Positions 1 to 8,450 of a DNA stretch of 64,000 nucleotides are shown piece after piece. This stretch comes from Mesorhizobium sp. Its GTDB lineage: Bacteria; Pseudomonadota; Alphaproteobacteria; Rhizobiales; Rhizobiaceae. Below the pieces are notes generated by a model. It was not told the DNA's origin. It saw only the letters and a program-made list of their open reading frames with translations, and ran no database searches. Location: positions 62,001-126,000 of the forward strand of contig SAJS01000002.1 of assembly GCA_004017535.1 (NCBI GenBank), given 5' to 3'. The translations under genes and the position numbers were made by a program. The stretch's first letter is position 1, and each line of letters begins with the position of its first letter.

Positions 1-732
1 ACCCTGATCATTGCGGTGCCGACGGCGATCAAGGTCTATAATTGGGTGCTGACGCTGTGGCGCGGCGATATCCATCTGACCATACCGATGCTTTTCGCGC
101 TCGCCTTCATCGTCACCTTCGTCAATGGCGGCTTGACCGGACTATTCCTCGGCAATGTCGTCGTCGACGTGCCGCTGTCGGACACCATGTTCGTCGTCGC
201 CCATTTCCACATGGTCATGGGAGTCGCGCCGATCCTGGTGATCTTCGGCGCGATCTATCACTGGTACCCGAAGGTCACCGGACGGATGCTGGACGAGACG
301 CTCGGCCGCTTTCATTTCTGGGTGACCTTCGTTGGCGCCTACCTGATCTTCTTCCCCATGCATTATCTCGGCCTGATGGGTGTTCCGCGGCGCTACGCCG
401 AGCTCACCGACATGACCATAATGACGGAATCGGCTCGTCATCTGAACTCGTTCATCTCGATCATGGCCTTCATCGTCGGCTTCGCCCAGATGGTGTTCCT
501 GTTCAACCTGATCTGGAGCATCCGCCATGGCCGCGAGGCCGGCGGCAACCCCTGGCGGGCGACGACGCTCGAATGGCAGACGCCGCAGACGCCGCCGGAG
601 CACGGCAATTTCGGCAAGGAACTGCCGATCGTCTATCGCTGGGCCTATGACTACAGCGTGCCGGGGGCCAAGGAGGACTTCATCCCGCAGAATGTGCCGG
701 GCGATTTCGCGCCCTCGAGGGAGCCGGCATGA
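1..732 (+). CDS. coxN: Cytochrome c oxidase subunit I, C-terminal part (CoxN-type)
   Basis: Catalytic subunit of a haem-copper terminal oxidase in the inner membrane, which reduces oxygen with electrons from cytochrome c. The reading frame is open from base 1, so the N-terminal half lies outside the window. The HFHMVMG motif at about nt 202-222 is the helix X pair of histidines that bind haem a and haem a3, and hydrophobic helices follow on both sides. The stop overlaps the start of the next gene as ATGA. The order subunit I, III, III, IV matches the rhizobial coxMNOP alternative aa3-type operon rather than the main ctaCDE set; that subtype is inferred from gene order. Confidence 0.93.
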   Translation, partial: TLIIAVPTAIKVYNWVLTLWRGDIHLTIPMLFALAFIVTFVNGGLTGLFLGNVVVDVPLSDTMFVVAHFHMVMGVAPILVIFGAIYHWYPKVTGRMLDETLGRFHFWVTFVGAYLIFFPMHYLGLMGVPRRYAELTDMTIMTESARHLNSFISIMAFIVGFAQMVFLFNLIWSIRHGREAGGNPWRATTLEWQTPQTPPEHGNFGKELPIVYRWAYDYSVPGAKEDFIPQNVPGDFAPSREPA

Positions 733-1433
733 GCGTCATCCTGGTCTTTCTGCTGGTGATAGCCGGCTTCGCCGGATGGTGGCTTTCGCACCAGCGGCTG
801 ACGGCCAAGCCCTGGTTGGAGCAAGGTCTGGCCGGGGATTTCGTCGGATTCGACCGGTCGGCGCTGCCCACCGCCAAGATCGGCCTCGGCGTCTTCCTCG
901 CCGTCGTCGGCTGCCTGTTTTCGCTGTTCACCAGCGCCTATTTCATGCGCATGGGCCTGCCCGACTGGCAGCCGCTGCCGCTGCCGCGCCTGCTCTGGCT
1001 CAACACCGGCATGCTGGTGCTAAGCAGCGTCGCGCTGCAATGTGCCGTGGTCGCCGCGCGCAAAGGCCAGATCGACAACGTCCGGCTGGGCCTTGCCACG
1101 GCGGGGTTCACGACGCTTGCGTTTCTCGTCGGTCAGTTGATGGCATGGCGGCAACTGACCGGGGACGGCTATCTGCTCGCATCCAACCCGGCCAACAGCT
1201 TCTTCTATCTGATCACCGGCATGCATGGCCTGCACATACTCGGCGGCCTGGTCGGACTTGGGAGGACGAGCGTAGGCGCCTGGAATGGAGCGCGGCCGGA
1301 GCGGCTTCGCCTCAGCGTCGAGCTCTGCGCCATGTACTGGCATTTCCTGCTTTTCGTCTGGCTCTGCATCTTCGCCCTGCTGGCGGGTTGGGCCGCGACC
1401 TTCATCGACATCTGCCAACGGCTGCTGACCTAG
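729..1433 (+). CDS. coxO: Cytochrome c oxidase subunit III family (CoxO-type)
   Basis: A 234-residue membrane protein of the subunit III family, which supports the oxidase core and its oxygen channel. Several long hydrophobic helices are visible, and the family motif FFYLITGMHGLHILGG sits near residues 157-172. The ATG overlaps the coxN stop (ATGA), so the two genes are translationally coupled, and an eleven-base gap (with a GGAG-like site) separates it from the next subunit III gene. The length is typical of the split CoxO/CoxP arrangement. Subunit III identity is secure; the O versus P label follows gene order. Confidence 0.88.
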   Translation: MSVILVFLLVIAGFAGWWLSHQRLTAKPWLEQGLAGDFVGFDRSALPTAKIGLGVFLAVVGCLFSLFTSAYFMRMGLPDWQPLPLPRLLWLNTGMLVLSSVALQCAVVAARKGQIDNVRLGLATAGFTTLAFLVGQLMAWRQLTGDGYLLASNPANSFFYLITGMHGLHILGGLVGLGRTSVGAWNGARPERLRLSVELCAMYWHFLLFVWLCIFALLAGWAATFIDICQRLLT

Positions 1434-1443
1434 GAGACTGGCG

Positions 1444-2166
1444 ATGACTGACACGACCGTGACACATACCAGCCAGATGGAGCCCAGGCCCGCCGGTTGG
1501 CGCGGCATTGCCGCCGATTGGGCCTCGGACCAGCGGGCGTTCAAGAACGTGTCCTGGGGCAAGGCCATGATGTGGATCTTCCTGCTCAGCGACACATTCA
1601 TCTTCGGCTGCTTCCTGCTCTCCTATATGACCGCGCGAATGTCCACGCGCGTGCCGTGGCCTAATCCGAGCGAGGTTTTCGCCCTGCGCATCGGCGGCTC
1701 GGAGATCCCGCTGATCCTGATCGCCATCATGACCTTCGTGCTGATCTCGAGCAGCGGCACCATGGCGATGGCTGTCAATTTCGGCTACCGCCACGATCGT
1801 CGCAAAACCGCGATACTGATGCTTTTGACCGCAGCACTTGGCGCGACATTCGTCGGCATGCAGGCGTTCGAATGGACCAAGCTGATCACCGAAGGGGTGC
1901 GGCCATGGGGCAATCCTTGGGGGGCCGCGCAATTCGGCTCATGCTTCTTCATGATCACCGGCTTTCACGGCACGCACGTCACGATCGGCGTGATCTTCCT
2001 GATCATCGTGGCGCGAAAGGTCTGGCGCGGCGACTTCGACACCGGGCGGCCCGGCTTCTTCACCAGCCGACGGGGCCGATACGAGAATGTCGAGATCATG
2101 GGCCTGTACTGGCACTTCGTCGACCTGGTCTGGGTGTTCATCTTCGCCTTCTTCTATCTTTGGTGA
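1444..2166 (+). CDS. coxP: Cytochrome c oxidase subunit III (CoxP-type)
   Basis: A second subunit III family protein of 240 residues in the same operon. The conserved FFMITGFHGTHVTIGV segment and the C-terminal GLYWHFVDLVWVFIF helix are typical of subunit III. The N-terminus is a hydrophilic stretch before the first helix at about residue 38. It starts ten bases after coxO with GGAG just upstream of the ATG, and the subunit IV gene follows after seven bases. Two consecutive subunit III genes are characteristic of the CoxMNOP oxidase, so this is a functional pair and not a recent duplication; the two are clearly diverged. Confidence 0.92.
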   Translation: MTDTTVTHTSQMEPRPAGWRGIAADWASDQRAFKNVSWGKAMMWIFLLSDTFIFGCFLLSYMTARMSTRVPWPNPSEVFALRIGGSEIPLILIAIMTFVLISSSGTMAMAVNFGYRHDRRKTAILMLLTAALGATFVGMQAFEWTKLITEGVRPWGNPWGAAQFGSCFFMITGFHGTHVTIGVIFLIIVARKVWRGDFDTGRPGFFTSRRGRYENVEIMGLYWHFVDLVWVFIFAFFYLW

Positions 2167-2173
2167 GGCAGAT

Positions 2174-2572
2174 ATGGCTGAAGCAACCGCAAACGGTCTC
2201 GGACAACACGCACTGCACGCCACCGATGCGCATGATGCGGCGGCCGTCGCCACCACCGACACCCACCAGGAGCACCCGATCAAGCTCTACCTGGTGGTCT
2301 GGGCCTGGCTGTTCATCCTCAGCACATGCTCCTACCTGGTCGACTATTTCGGCATCCACGGCTATCTCAGATGGTCGCTGATCCTGATCTTCATGATGCT
2401 CAAGGCGGGATTGATCGTCGCCGTCTTCATGCACATGGCCTGGGAGCGGCTGGCGATGATGTATGCGATCATCCTGCCGCCGATATTGGTGCTGGTCTTC
2501 GTGACCATGATGGTTTTCGAAGCCGACTATACGCTGCTGACCCGTATCGCGTTTTTCGGACCCGGCCCCTGA
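2174..2572 (+). CDS. Cytochrome c oxidase subunit IV family protein
   Basis: A 132-residue small membrane subunit of the prokaryotic subunit IV family. The first 37 or so residues are polar and rich in His, Ala and Thr, followed by three hydrophobic helices (YLVVWAWLFILSTCSYL; SLILIFMMLKAGLIVAVFM; AIILPPILVLVFVTMMVF). The start at 2174 was chosen because it lies seven bases after the coxP stop with GAGGCAG just upstream; a longer in-frame opening would run into coxP. It is the last gene of the oxidase operon. Small subunits like this stabilise the complex. Confidence 0.85.
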   Translation: MAEATANGLGQHALHATDAHDAAAVATTDTHQEHPIKLYLVVWAWLFILSTCSYLVDYFGIHGYLRWSLILIFMMLKAGLIVAVFMHMAWERLAMMYAIILPPILVLVFVTMMVFEADYTLLTRIAFFGPGP

Positions 2573-2657
2573 TTGCGCAAAAGCAAGGAGATGTTCTCTT
2601 GCAGCATCGCGCGCCTTTTTAGGCGCACACAGGGCGCCGTACCGCTTTGATGGGCCT

Positions 2658-2696
2658 ATGATCCTTTTCGAAAATCGATCCCGATTTTCGGGTCAT
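2658..2696. repeat. Short palindromic intergenic repeat (rhizobial type)
   Basis: A hairpin with perfect arms CGAAAATCG (2669-2677) and CGATTTTCG (2682-2690), flanked by the outer pair atgatcc/ggtcat. It resembles the dispersed 'catgatc-ttttcgaaa' palindromes common between genes in rhizobial chromosomes. It lies after the oxidase operon and could act as a weak transcription end or RNA stabiliser, but no T-run follows it. Confidence 0.5.
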
Positions 2697-2720
2697 CCCG
2701 CCCGGTCGAAGGTGAACGTC

Positions 2721-2801
2721 ATGGACACGCGGACGCTTGTCATACTCGGCCTTGGCATAGTTGTTCTGCTGCTGTTGGGGTTCTTTGCGCTGCCAGCATA
2801 G
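2721..2801 (+). CDS. Possible 26-residue single-helix membrane peptide
   Basis: A short open frame encodes a polar start (MDTRT) followed by a hydrophobic segment of about 20 residues rich in Leu, Val, Ile and Gly, ending in Pro-Ala. AAGG lies about 10 bases upstream of the ATG, and a GTG three codons earlier is also possible. It sits between the oxidase operon and the convergent cytochrome c gene, so it could be a tiny accessory subunit, but nothing proves expression. No family recognised. Confidence 0.3.
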   Translation: MDTRTLVILGLGIVVLLLLGFFALPA

Positions 2802-2869
2802 CGGCACGCGGGCGCGACATTTCAACAGCATAGCTACAGGGCGACCGGCGACAGTGCCCGGAAGAGCGC

Positions 2870-3250
2870 CTATTTGGAGAACTGCTTCAGATAGGCGATA
2901 ACGTTGGCTATGTCCTTATCGTCCTTGAGGCCGGGAAAGGTCATCTTCGTCCCCTTGACCATCGCCTGGGGGGCGTGAAGGTAGGTCGTCAGGGTCGGCT
3001 CATCCCATTTGACGCCGGATTTTCCAGCCGCGATCATAGCTGCGGAATAAGTGAAGTTGGGGTGCGTTCCGGCAACACGCCCGATGACGCCGTGCAGAGA
3101 CGGACCGATCTTGTTCTGGTCCTGGTCGGCAACGTGGCAGACCTTGCATTTGGTGAACACCTTCTCGCCCGCGGCAGCGTCTTGCGCCTGTGATGGGCTT
3201 GCGAAGATGGTGGTAGCGGACAAGACTATGAAAAGCGCGAATGCACGCAT
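2870..3250 (-). CDS. Soluble class I cytochrome c (c2/c550-like)
   Basis: A periplasmic electron carrier of 126 residues. It has a Sec signal peptide ending near SQAQDA, a haem-attachment CKVCH motif (about residues 35-39 of the precursor), and a C-terminal GTKMTFPGL segment whose Met is the expected sixth haem ligand. The ATG at 3250 was chosen because AGGGAGGAAATG precedes it and the signal peptide starts there; a longer frame only adds non-conserved residues. It converges on the alternative oxidase operon, so it may donate electrons to that oxidase; this is an inference from position. Confidence 0.9.
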   Translation of the reverse strand: MRAFALFIVLSATTIFASPSQAQDAAAGEKVFTKCKVCHVADQDQNKIGPSLHGVIGRVAGTHPNFTYSAAMIAAGKSGVKWDEPTLTTYLHAPQAMVKGTKMTFPGLKDDKDIANVIAYLKQFSK

Positions 3251-3628
3251 CGCATTTCCTCCCTGATGGTCTCGTTTGTGTGTCGAAACGATCGGCACCA
3301 CGCCGGTCCCGCCTGCGTGCGCTGCACGTTAGAGCGGAGAATCCGGGGTTTCTGCAGTGGAATTGCGGCACCTACATACCACAGAATCGTCGAAATGGAT
3401 AGAAAAAGGCCAGCTTTCACCGAGGCTTAAAGCATGTCTCCCAAAAGTGGGAATCGGTTTCGGGATAAAGACATGCGTAAAATCAAAACCTAAAGCGCAT
3501 GGAGCGAATCTGAAAGATCGCGACGCGCTTTAGCCCCGCACAATGCGATGCCCGACATTGTCGGCAAGCTGTTGGTGCGTGATAACGGCCAGCGAACTGG
3601 AAGGCAGTTCCAATTTAAGCGGCGGGGG
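3251..3628. other. Intergenic stretch holding a dispersed repeat
   Basis: About 380 bases without a convincing gene between cytochrome c (which reads away from it) and a secreted hypothetical protein (which ends here). The cytochrome c promoter must lie at its left end. A roughly 105-base dispersed repeat occupies 3429-3533. No further structure was recognised. Confidence 0.5.
3429..3533. repeat. Dispersed intergenic repeat, copy 1
   Basis: Begins AAAGCATG and ends with CGCGACGCGCTTTAG. It is nearly identical along about 105 bases to a second copy at 46956-47059, apart from a few substitutions and short indels. Internal segments pair with each other (agcatgtc/gacatgc; aaagcgc/gcgcttt), so a transcript would fold. 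It belongs to the 'GTGGGAAxCGGTTTCGG' group of rhizobial repeats. Confidence 0.75.
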
Positions 3629-4138
3629 TCAAGGCGGATCGGTGTTGCAACTCGCAGCGAGCTGACCGATCGCGTCCGAGAGACCGGCAAGCTCGAAATC
3701 GGCCTCGCCGCGCCCCGACAACAGGCCGAAGCGCCATGACAAGGTCAGCCGGTTCGCTGAAACCAGGCGCTTGATGCCGTCGTCCCCATCCCTGACCAGC
3801 ATTCTTCCGCGCGGGCCGACCAACCAGCTTTCATCGGTCTTGCCGCCGTCGACAATGACGGAGATGGTGATCTTGCGGCTGGCGGAGACGGCGTCGTTGA
3901 GCTGGAGCCATTCGCTCCAGCGCGGTTCGCCATCGGGCCGGCAAGCCAGCGTAAGCACCGGGCTGTAGCCCAGCGCCCCGCCGCCGGTGATCAGCTTGTT
4001 GCTGGCATGAAGCGAAGCCGTGATCTGGCCATCATCGCCGGCGCCGACGCTCCAATTGCCGAGACTGGGCTCGGCCTGCGCGGCGCTGATTGCCGCGGCC
4101 AACAAGAGCGCCGCGGCGGCGACCACGTCTCTCATCAT
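3629..4138 (-). CDS. Secreted protein of unknown function
   Basis: About 169 residues with an N-terminal signal peptide (MMRDVVAAAALLLAAAISAAQA). The mature part reads like a small beta-sandwich, with alternating hydrophobic strands and two cysteines far apart (one near the middle in LACRPDG, one near the C-terminus in AASCN). The spacing and the RxTLSWRF plus FELAGL-type C-terminal segment faintly recall the VasI/TagO periplasmic family, but this is not firm. The TTG-initiated longer frame was rejected in favour of the ATG pair at 4138/4135, which sits after GGTGAGGCTGGGG. Monocistronic. Confidence 0.65.
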   Translation of the reverse strand: MMRDVVAAAALLLAAAISAAQAEPSLGNWSVGAGDDGQITASLHASNKLITGGGALGYSPVLTLACRPDGEPRWSEWLQLNDAVSASRKITISVIVDGGKTDESWLVGPRGRMLVRDGDDGIKRLVSANRLTLSWRFGLLSGRGEADFELAGLSDAIGQLAASCNTDPP

Positions 4139-4280
4139 CAACCCCAGCCTCACCAATGCCTCCAAACACCCGCGAATGCGATGAAACGCAGATAATGTTC
4201 AACGGTTGGTATCGCCAGCGGCGGACCATCAAGACAAGTCGCCCATGTTGCCGCGCCGCCACAATGAAGCAGCTTCTAAT

Positions 4281-4308
4281 GAAAAGGCCGCCCGGAGGCG
4301 GCCTTTCT
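4281..4308 (-). terminator. Rho-independent terminator of tig
   Basis: Perfect ten-base arms AAAGGCCGCC (4283-4292) and GGCGGCCTTT (4297-4306) around a four-base loop. Read on the minus strand the second arm ends in TTT and is followed by TCATTAG. It lies about 20 bases after the tig stop codon. Confidence 0.8.
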
Positions 4309-4329
4309 AGATCAAGGTATTGAAAGCCG

Positions 4330-5820
4330 TTACTCAGGTTCCTTGGCAGCCTTCTTCTTCGGCGCGGCCTTCTTCTTCGGCTCTTCAGCCTCGTCGGCGG
4401 CTTCACCCGCCTCTGCCTTGGCTTCGGCCTTCTTCGAGGAGGCCTTCTTGGCCGGCTTCGCCTTGGTCGCGGTTTCGGCTTCCTCGTCGTCGGCCATCAG
4501 CTCGTCCTTGCCGACCTTGACGTCGTTCACAGAGATCTGGCCGAGCAGATAGTCGACGACCTTCTCCTCGAACATCGGCGCGCGCAGCGCGTTGATGGCT
4601 TCCGGATTGCTGCGATAGAACTCGAAGGCTTCCTGCTGCTGGTTGGCCGGGAAGCGGCGCACCTGCTCGAACAGGCCGCGCTGCAGTTCCTCGTCCGACA
4701 CGTTGACGCCGGCCTTTTCGCCGATCTCGGCGAGCACCAGTCCGAGGCGCACCCGGCGCTCGGCAAGGCGCATATATTCGGCGCGCGCCTCTTCTTCCGT
4801 CGTCTCTTCGTCGGCGAAGGTGCGGCCCGCGGCCTCGAGATCGCGGTTCACCTGAGCCCAGATGTTGTTGAATTCAGCCTCGACGAGCTTGGAGGGCGCC
4901 TCGAAAGAGTAGGATGCGTCGAGCTGGTCGAGCAGCTGGCGCTTCACCTTCTGGCGGGTCATCGAGCCGAACTGGTTCTCAAGCTGGCCGCGCACGATCT
5001 CGCGCAGACGCTCGAGCGATTCCAGGCCGAGATTCTTGGCCGTCTCGTCATTGACTTCGAGCTCGCCGGGCGCCGACACTTCCTTGACGGTGACGTCGAA
5101 GGTGGCTTCCTTGCCGGCCAGATGCGCGGCCTGGTAGTTTTCAGGGAAGGTGACGGTGATCTGCTTCTCGTCGCCGGCCTTCGTGCCGATCAGTTGGTCC
5201 TCGAAGCCCGGGATGAACTCCTTGGAGCCGAGCACAAGCGGCTGGTCGGTGCCGGCGCCGCCGGCGAAGGCCTCGCCGCCGATCTTGCCGACATAGTCGA
5301 TAGTCACGCGGTCGCCCTCGGCGGCCTTGCCGGTCTTCGGCTCGTAGCTGCGCGCCGATTCGGCAACGCGCTTCACCTGATCGTCGACTTCCGATTCCGG
5401 CACGTCATAGACCTGGCGCGTCACCTTGATATCGGAGAAATCCTTGATCTCGATCGCCGGGATGACCTCGTAGTTGAGGCTGAATTCGAAGTCCGAGCCG
5501 CCGGCCAGGATCTTCTCGGCCTCCTTCTCGTCCTCGGTCATGATCACTTCGGGCTGCATGGCCGCCTTTTCGCCGCGCCCGGAGATGATCGAACGGGTCG
5601 AGTCGTTGAGGATCTCGTTGACGACCTCAGCCATGAACGACTTGCCGTACATCTTTCGCAGATGCTGCACCGGTACCTTGCCCGGGCGGAAACCGTTGAT
5701 GCGCACCTTGTCGCGGGCATCGGTCAGCCGCGCCATCAGCTTGGCTTCCATGTCACCGGCCGGCACGGTGATCTTGATCTCGCGCTTGAGACCGGAGTTG
5801 AGCGTTTCGGTGACCTGCAT
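4330..5820 (-). CDS. tig: Trigger factor
   Basis: Ribosome-bound chaperone and peptidyl-prolyl isomerase that meets nascent chains at the exit tunnel. The N-terminal ribosome-docking signature GFRPGKVP is at residues 43-50; an FKBP-like domain follows at about 165-250 ([17 protein letters not shown]); a helical C-terminal chaperone region covers about 255-445. It is 496 residues, longer than the roughly 430 of E. coli, because of a C-terminal tail from about residue 450 made almost only of Lys, Ala, Glu and Pro. The ATG has AAAGG 10 bases upstream. Monocistronic, with its own terminator. Confidence 0.97.
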   Translation of the reverse strand: MQVTETLNSGLKREIKITVPAGDMEAKLMARLTDARDKVRINGFRPGKVPVQHLRKMYGKSFMAEVVNEILNDSTRSIISGRGEKAAMQPEVIMTEDEKEAEKILAGGSDFEFSLNYEVIPAIEIKDFSDIKVTRQVYDVPESEVDDQVKRVAESARSYEPKTGKAAEGDRVTIDYVGKIGGEAFAGGAGTDQPLVLGSKEFIPGFEDQLIGTKAGDEKQITVTFPENYQAAHLAGKEATFDVTVKEVSAPGELEVNDETAKNLGLESLERLREIVRGQLENQFGSMTRQKVKRQLLDQLDASYSFEAPSKLVEAEFNNIWAQVNRDLEAAGRTFADEETTEEEARAEYMRLAERRVRLGLVLAEIGEKAGVNVSDEELQRGLFEQVRRFPANQQQEAFEFYRSNPEAINALRAPMFEEKVVDYLLGQISVNDVKVGKDELMADDEEAETATKAKPAKKASSKKAEAKAEAGEAADEAEEPKKKAAPKKKAAKEPE

Positions 5821-6163
5821 CCTAGAACCTTTGTTTTCAACAATGAGACTGCCAAACGGTCCTAGCCGTTTACAGCCTGCCGGTATGATGTTGCCGGAAA
5901 TGGCTTTTGGTACGGAACCTGGCGATTTGACCGCTAATGCGGTTCAAACTCTCCTGAACTACGCCTTGCCAGATGCAAAGAAGTCTTTGTTTTTCCTATA
6001 ACTTTTCACATCTTGCAGAAGCGGAAATTCACGTTCCGTCACATTCGACACGCCTTTTGTCACAGGCTAGGCTAATTTTCAACTATCTTCGCGCCTAGCC
6101 GGATAAGCATGATCTGAGCCTCGACATTGACAGAATGATGGCTACATGGGATTGCCGGGGAAA
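5821..6163. other. Promoter-bearing intergenic region between tig and tRNA-Leu
   Basis: A 343-base gap between two divergent genes. It must hold the tig promoter (minus strand) and the tRNA-Leu promoter (plus strand). A TTGACA at 6127-6132 lies 31 bases before the tRNA, but no convincing -10 at the right spacing was found. The stretch around 5940-6060 is AT-richer than its surroundings. No ORF of interest. Confidence 0.5.
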
Positions 6164-6248
6164 GCGGATGTGGCGGAATTGGTAGACGCCCTGGATTTAG
6201 GTTCCAGTGCCGAAAGGCGTGGGGGTTCGAGTCCCTTCATCCGCACCA
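6164..6248 (+). tRNA. tRNA-Leu (anticodon UAG), CCA encoded
   Basis: Acceptor arms GCGGATG and CATCCGC pair and are followed by ACCA. The anticodon stem CTGGA/TCCAG encloses TTTAGGT, giving anticodon TAG. A long variable arm (GCCGAAAGGC region) marks it as class II, and the T-arm has GGTTCGAGTCC. The 85-nt length including CCA fits tRNA-Leu. Confidence 0.97.
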
Positions 6249-6327
6249 TCCTTCGCTCTTCGAGCTTCGGACGGCAGGCCACCGCAGCCTTGTTTGGCGA
6301 GATCTCCTAGCCTAGGGCGGCAGAGGA

Positions 6328-6909
6328 CTAGTAAAGCGGCTCCTCGAACAGCGTCTTATCGCCGTCCATCAGCGCCTTGATCTGTGCCGTGCCGTCGGGC
6401 GCGAGCGCAAGCTTGATGCCGAACGGTCGCACGCGCATGTCGTCCTGGATCGCCAAGCCCTCGCCTTCCGGCAGGTAGAAGCGGTTGATCCCAAAGTCCG
6501 GCGCGATCGTCGCGTCCATATCACGAAGACCCCAGCCCTCCACGACATGGCCGGCAATGTCTGCTTCGCCCTCGCCTGCCGGTGACGGCGCCTGGCCGAA
6601 CCATGCCGCGGTCGGCTGCCAATAACCGTCGGCGCCCTTCTTCAACCGGACGACGATCGATGTGTCGTCGCTAGAGAACTTTCCTTGCGGAATGTTGGCG
6701 ATCAGCTTCACCGGAATGCGCGAAATGTTGTTGTTGAGCGAGATGTAGTCACCGCGCAGGAGATCGCGCGGATCGACGGGCTGGACTTTCAGGAGCACTT
6801 CCTTGCCGTTGCGCAGGATCGCCGCGCGGCCGGCGATGATCCAACTGAGAAAGCCGATCTGGACAAGCGCCAGCACCAGCGACGAAATGATCAGTTTCTT
6901 GCCGGTCAT
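6328..6909 (-). CDS. GDYXXLXY domain membrane-anchored protein
   Basis: 193 residues with an N-terminal membrane helix (about residues 5-27) and the family motif RGDYISLNNN near residue 53, the variant seen in many Rhizobiales. The function of the family is unknown; it is commonly encoded next to a DUF2157 membrane protein, as here. Its ATG overlaps the stop of the upstream DUF2157 gene as ATGA, so the pair is translationally coupled and probably acts as one membrane complex. No catalytic residues can be assigned. Confidence 0.85.
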   Translation of the reverse strand: MTGKKLIISSLVLALVQIGFLSWIIAGRAAILRNGKEVLLKVQPVDPRDLLRGDYISLNNNISRIPVKLIANIPQGKFSSDDTSIVVRLKKGADGYWQPTAAWFGQAPSPAGEGEADIAGHVVEGWGLRDMDATIAPDFGINRFYLPEGEGLAIQDDMRVRPFGIKLALAPDGTAQIKALMDGDKTLFEEPLY

Positions 6910-8024
6910 GCCGTTGCTCCTGTTCCGGCAGGCGCTTTCATGCGCTTCTCGATGCGGATGATGACCAGCGCCAGCATGCCGAGCAGCACCGCCGCCGCCA
7001 GGAAGAAGCCGGCCGTATCCAGCATCGACCTCAGGGTGACGCTGTAGATGATGGCGAGTTCGAAGGCGAAGCCCGTATAGGCCAGCCAGCGCAAGCCCCT
7101 GCTCTCGCGCCCCGCCAGCATGATTGCCGCCACGATACTGGCCAGCGCCACGATCGAAGCGACGGCAAATCCGCTGTTGTATGTGCTTTCATCCGCCAGC
7201 TCGAACTGGATGATCGCCATGCCGGTGAGGAAGCCGAGAAGGGCGTGCAAGGGCAGCCGGCCGCCGAGCTGGAGGATCCTGTCGAGCGGATCGCCGGCAA
7301 AGACCGAAGCGGCAAAGAGCAGCACCGAGACCATGGCCAGCGACATGGCCACGGGCAGCGTCTCGCGGTCCGTCGCCAGCAGGACCAGATAGAGAATGAT
7401 CGACAAAATGATGAGGTGGCGCGCGGCCTGGCTGCGCGTCCAGAACGAGATGGCGAACAAGACGATCGCCACGACGATGAAGATATGCGGGGTTTCCGCG
7501 CGCCAGTAGAAGCCGAACCCCTTGAGAACCAGCCAGGCGTCGGCGATGCCGACCGCCGCGACCGTCAGCGGGCTTGAACGCAGCGCGACCGCCGCCAGCG
7601 CCGTGCCGGCGCACCACGTCACCAGCGCCGAAGCCTCGTCGCCCGAAAGATGGTACATCTGTCCGATCAGCGCGATCGATCCGCCGAACGCCGCCGCGGC
7701 AACGATCCACAGCGCCTCACCGATCGCGGCATGGTCACGCGTCTTCAGCACCGCTCCGCCGACATAGCCGGCAAGAATGACCGCAAACAGAGATGCCACG
7801 CGCAAGAGGCGCGGGAAGGCCTCCCAATTGGCGGCGACGAAGATCAGGATCGCGGCGCCGAACAAAAGCGCCGCCATCATCGCCAGGATGGAGCCGAAGC
7901 TTAGCGACGCGCGCTCATTGGCGGCGACATCGCGCGTCAGCGCCTCCGCCGTGGCGGGATCGATCAGCCCGATCTCCCGCCAGCGCGCGATATCTGCCCT
8001 CACCCTTGTGGCATAGCCCGCCAT
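6906..8024 (-). CDS. DUF2157 domain multi-spanning membrane protein
   Basis: 372 residues. The N-terminal 45 or so residues (DIARWREIGLIDPATAEAL) match the DUF2157 helical region, followed by about ten hydrophobic helices. The start at 8024 was chosen because GGGGGAAATGC precedes the ATG and the DUF2157 domain begins there; the open frame extends a further 47 codons of non-conserved sequence. First gene of a two-gene operon with the GDYXXLXY protein. Function unknown; an envelope role is plausible from its topology. Confidence 0.85.
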   Translation of the reverse strand: MAGYATRVRADIARWREIGLIDPATAEALTRDVAANERASLSFGSILAMMAALLFGAAILIFVAANWEAFPRLLRVASLFAVILAGYVGGAVLKTRDHAAIGEALWIVAAAAFGGSIALIGQMYHLSGDEASALVTWCAGTALAAVALRSSPLTVAAVGIADAWLVLKGFGFYWRAETPHIFIVVAIVLFAISFWTRSQAARHLIILSIILYLVLLATDRETLPVAMSLAMVSVLLFAASVFAGDPLDRILQLGGRLPLHALLGFLTGMAIIQFELADESTYNSGFAVASIVALASIVAAIMLAGRESRGLRWLAYTGFAFELAIIYSVTLRSMLDTAGFFLAAAVLLGMLALVIIRIEKRMKAPAGTGATA

Positions 8025-8259
8025 GCATTTCCCCCAAGCCCGACCCACTTCCTTAGTCGAAACAGCCAAACCGTTGACGCAGCGGCATTTTTCGATTCGG
8101 CCTTCTTTGTGACGCAGCCGTGAATGGCCGTTAATGTTGCATTGCACAATTTGCATTGCTGCCATGCGCCAACGGCACTTTTAAACCGATATGATCCCAC
8201 CTACTTTCTGTTCGTACACAAACGGAATGATCCGAACTAAAGACGAAACGAGAACTACC

Positions 8260-8400
8260 ATGAACCTGATCCGCAACTACCGCAACTGGCGCCGCTACCG
8301 GGAAACCGTTTCCGAGCTGAACCGCCTGTCGAACCGTGAACTGACCGACCTCGGCATCAGCCGCAGCGACATCCACTACGTCGCCCGCAAGGCGGTCTAA
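8260..8400 (+). CDS. DUF1127 small basic protein, copy 1
   Basis: 46 residues, an arginine-rich protein of the DUF1127 family (MNLIRNYRNWRRYRETVSEL at the N-terminus, then RLSNRELTDLGISRSDI). The RELxDLGISRSDI segment is the family signature. In Rhodobacter a related DUF1127 protein (CcaF1) is co-transcribed with CCUCCUCCC-loop small RNAs and binds RNA; the same arrangement is seen here. The ATG was chosen because the conserved N-terminus starts there. A near-duplicate follows 50 bases downstream. Confidence 0.88.
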   Translation: MNLIRNYRNWRRYRETVSELNRLSNRELTDLGISRSDIHYVARKAV

Positions 8401-8405
8401 TCCGC

Positions 8406-8427
8406 TTCGGACCGCAAATGGTCCGAA
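8406..8427 (+). other. Hairpin between the two DUF1127 genes
   Basis: Perfect eight-base arms TTCGGACC and GGTCCGAA with a six-base loop, six bases after the stop of the first DUF1127 gene and about 24 before the next ATG. No T-run follows, so it looks more like an RNA-processing or stability element than a terminator. Confidence 0.6.
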
Positions 8428-8450
8428 CCAGTTTTGAAGAGAGTTAAGAC

